In this document: positions 4,628 to 5,241 of the stretch, one piece after another | How the letters are laid out: every line of letters starts with the position of its first letter | How positions within the stretch are numbered: position 1 is the first letter of the stretch | Origin: Robiginitomaculum sp. | GTDB lineage: Bacteria > Pseudomonadota > Alphaproteobacteria > Caulobacterales > Maricaulaceae | Assembly (NCBI GenBank): GCA_002733735.2 | Contig: NVWT02000002.1 | Location: 26,184 to 31,424, forward strand | Direction of reading: 5' to 3' | DNA length: 5,241 nucleotides | The notes under the pieces: generated by a model | The model's input: the letters and a program-made list of their open reading frames with translations, nothing else | Told to the model about the DNA's origin: nothing | The model's database searches: none | Made by a program: the position numbers and the translations under genes

Positions 4628-5241
4628 ATGAAAAACCTGATCCTGATCTTATTATTATCTGCCTTTATTTCCGCCTGCCAAAAACCCGCTGCAGATATGA
4701 AAGCGGCAGTAGATCTTGGAACATTGCGCACCATTGAAAACGGCCAAATAGCTGGCTCGATAACTGACAATGGCAATCACCGTTGGGCTGGCATTGCCTT
4801 TGCCAAACCGCCAGTTGGAAATTTACGCTGGAGAGCGCCCCGTAAACCGCATAATTGGGAAGGCGTATTCCATGCCGTCGATGCATCAGCCCGATGTCCG
4901 CAAAAAGCCCGTAGCACAGATGCTGAAAAGGTCGGAAAACTAGTAGGCTCAGAAGATTGTTTATACTTAAACGTTTGGGCGCCGGCTTTCTCGCAAAACC
5001 AGATACCGCAAGGCGAGAACAAACTGCCAGTAATGGTATTTATACATGGCGGCAGCAATACATGGGGTTATGGCGGGCAATACGATTCACAATATCTTTC
5101 TGCCCGCCATGATCTTATAGTTATTACCATCAATTACCGGCTTGGCCCACTTGGCTGGTTCTCGCAACCAGCATTACAGCAAGGAAACTCTAACCCTGAT
5201 GACAATTCTCCTAACTTTGCCAATTTAGATATGATTGCGGC
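4628..5241 (+). CDS. type-B carboxylesterase, lipoprotein (partial, 3' end outside window)
   Basis: The frame is open from ATG 4628 to the right edge, giving 204 residues of a protein that normally has about 500-600. The start encodes a lipoprotein signal: MKN, a hydrophobic run and a lipobox ISAC ending at C17, so the enzyme should be anchored in the cell envelope facing the periplasm or the outside. Family marks are the block AFAKPPVGNLRWRAP (57-71), the type-B signature EDCLYLNVWAP (109-119), the oxyanion region FIHGGSNTWG (138-147) and INYRLGPLGWF (168-178). C90 and C111 are placed as the conserved first disulfide. The nucleophile elbow GESAG and the rest of the triad lie beyond the window. 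Where the family usually has GN.GL.DQ..AL, this protein reads NFANLDMIA. It should hydrolyse carboxylic esters; the substrate is unknown. A 170-base spacer with hairpins suggests it is transcribed separately from the lipid operon. Confidence 0.9.
   Translation, partial: MKNLILILLLSAFISACQKPAADMKAAVDLGTLRTIENGQIAGSITDNGNHRWAGIAFAKPPVGNLRWRAPRKPHNWEGVFHAVDASARCPQKARSTDAEKVGKLVGSEDCLYLNVWAPAFSQNQIPQGENKLPVMVFIHGGSNTWGYGGQYDSQYLSARHDLIVITINYRLGPLGWFSQPALQQGNSNPDDNSPNFANLDMIA

Noticed and set aside
4540..5058. Three overlapping minus-strand frames opposite the esterase gene
   Set aside because: The plus-strand frame carries the type-B carboxylesterase signature and a lipoprotein signal. The minus frames have no recognisable features.
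1..5241. Transfer RNA, ribosomal RNA, CRISPR array, insertion sequence or phage genes
   Set aside because: I saw no cloverleaf-like pattern, no regularly spaced repeats, no transposase motif and no terminal inverted repeats with target duplications.

Overview
The window looks like chromosomal DNA of a Gram-negative bacterium, most likely a proteobacterium. Two of the encoded proteins carry bacterial lipoprotein signal peptides (one of them Tat-like), spacers are short, and genes overlap in operon style. The base composition is moderate. I cannot name a genus from the sequence alone.

Left end (1-655). The window opens inside the 3' end of a plus-strand gene (stop at 279-281) that resembles the C-terminus of a trypsin-like serine peptidase. 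The next 370 bases hold no intact gene I can name. They hold a coding-like open stretch on the minus strand (285-470, tail to tail with the first gene and without a usable upstream start), a coding-like 42-codon reading frame on the plus strand (440-568), and two small hairpins (316-338 and 571-591). This looks like gene debris or unrecognised small genes. A perfect TATAAT box at 632-637 sits just before the next gene.

Centre (656-4457). Four plus-strand genes are packed with almost no spacing, which strongly suggests one operon. They encode an exported GlpQ-type glycerophosphodiester phosphodiesterase lipoprotein, a coniferyl-aldehyde-dehydrogenase-type (class 3) aldehyde dehydrogenase, a 137-residue single-pass membrane protein of unknown function, and a membrane-bound di-iron fatty acid hydroxylase/sterol desaturase superfamily protein whose motifs resemble alkylglycerol monooxygenase (AGMO). 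The first two genes share one base (TAATG), the second and third are 4 bases apart, and the last two overlap by 8 bases.

Taken together, the operon suggests a lipid catabolic route. A phosphodiesterase would release the head group outside the cytoplasm, a membrane oxygenase would cleave an alkyl-glycerol ether (or hydroxylate a lipid) to give a fatty aldehyde, and an aldehyde dehydrogenase would oxidise that aldehyde. In mammals AGMO and the class 3 enzyme FALDH act in this order. The assignment here is inference, and I regard it as the most interesting point in the window.

Right end (4458-5241). A 170-base spacer carries two overlapping, mutually exclusive GC-containing hairpins and a perfect 15-bp AT-rich inverted repeat. 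It separates the operon from a type-B carboxylesterase lipoprotein gene that starts at 4628 and runs off the right edge before its catalytic serine.
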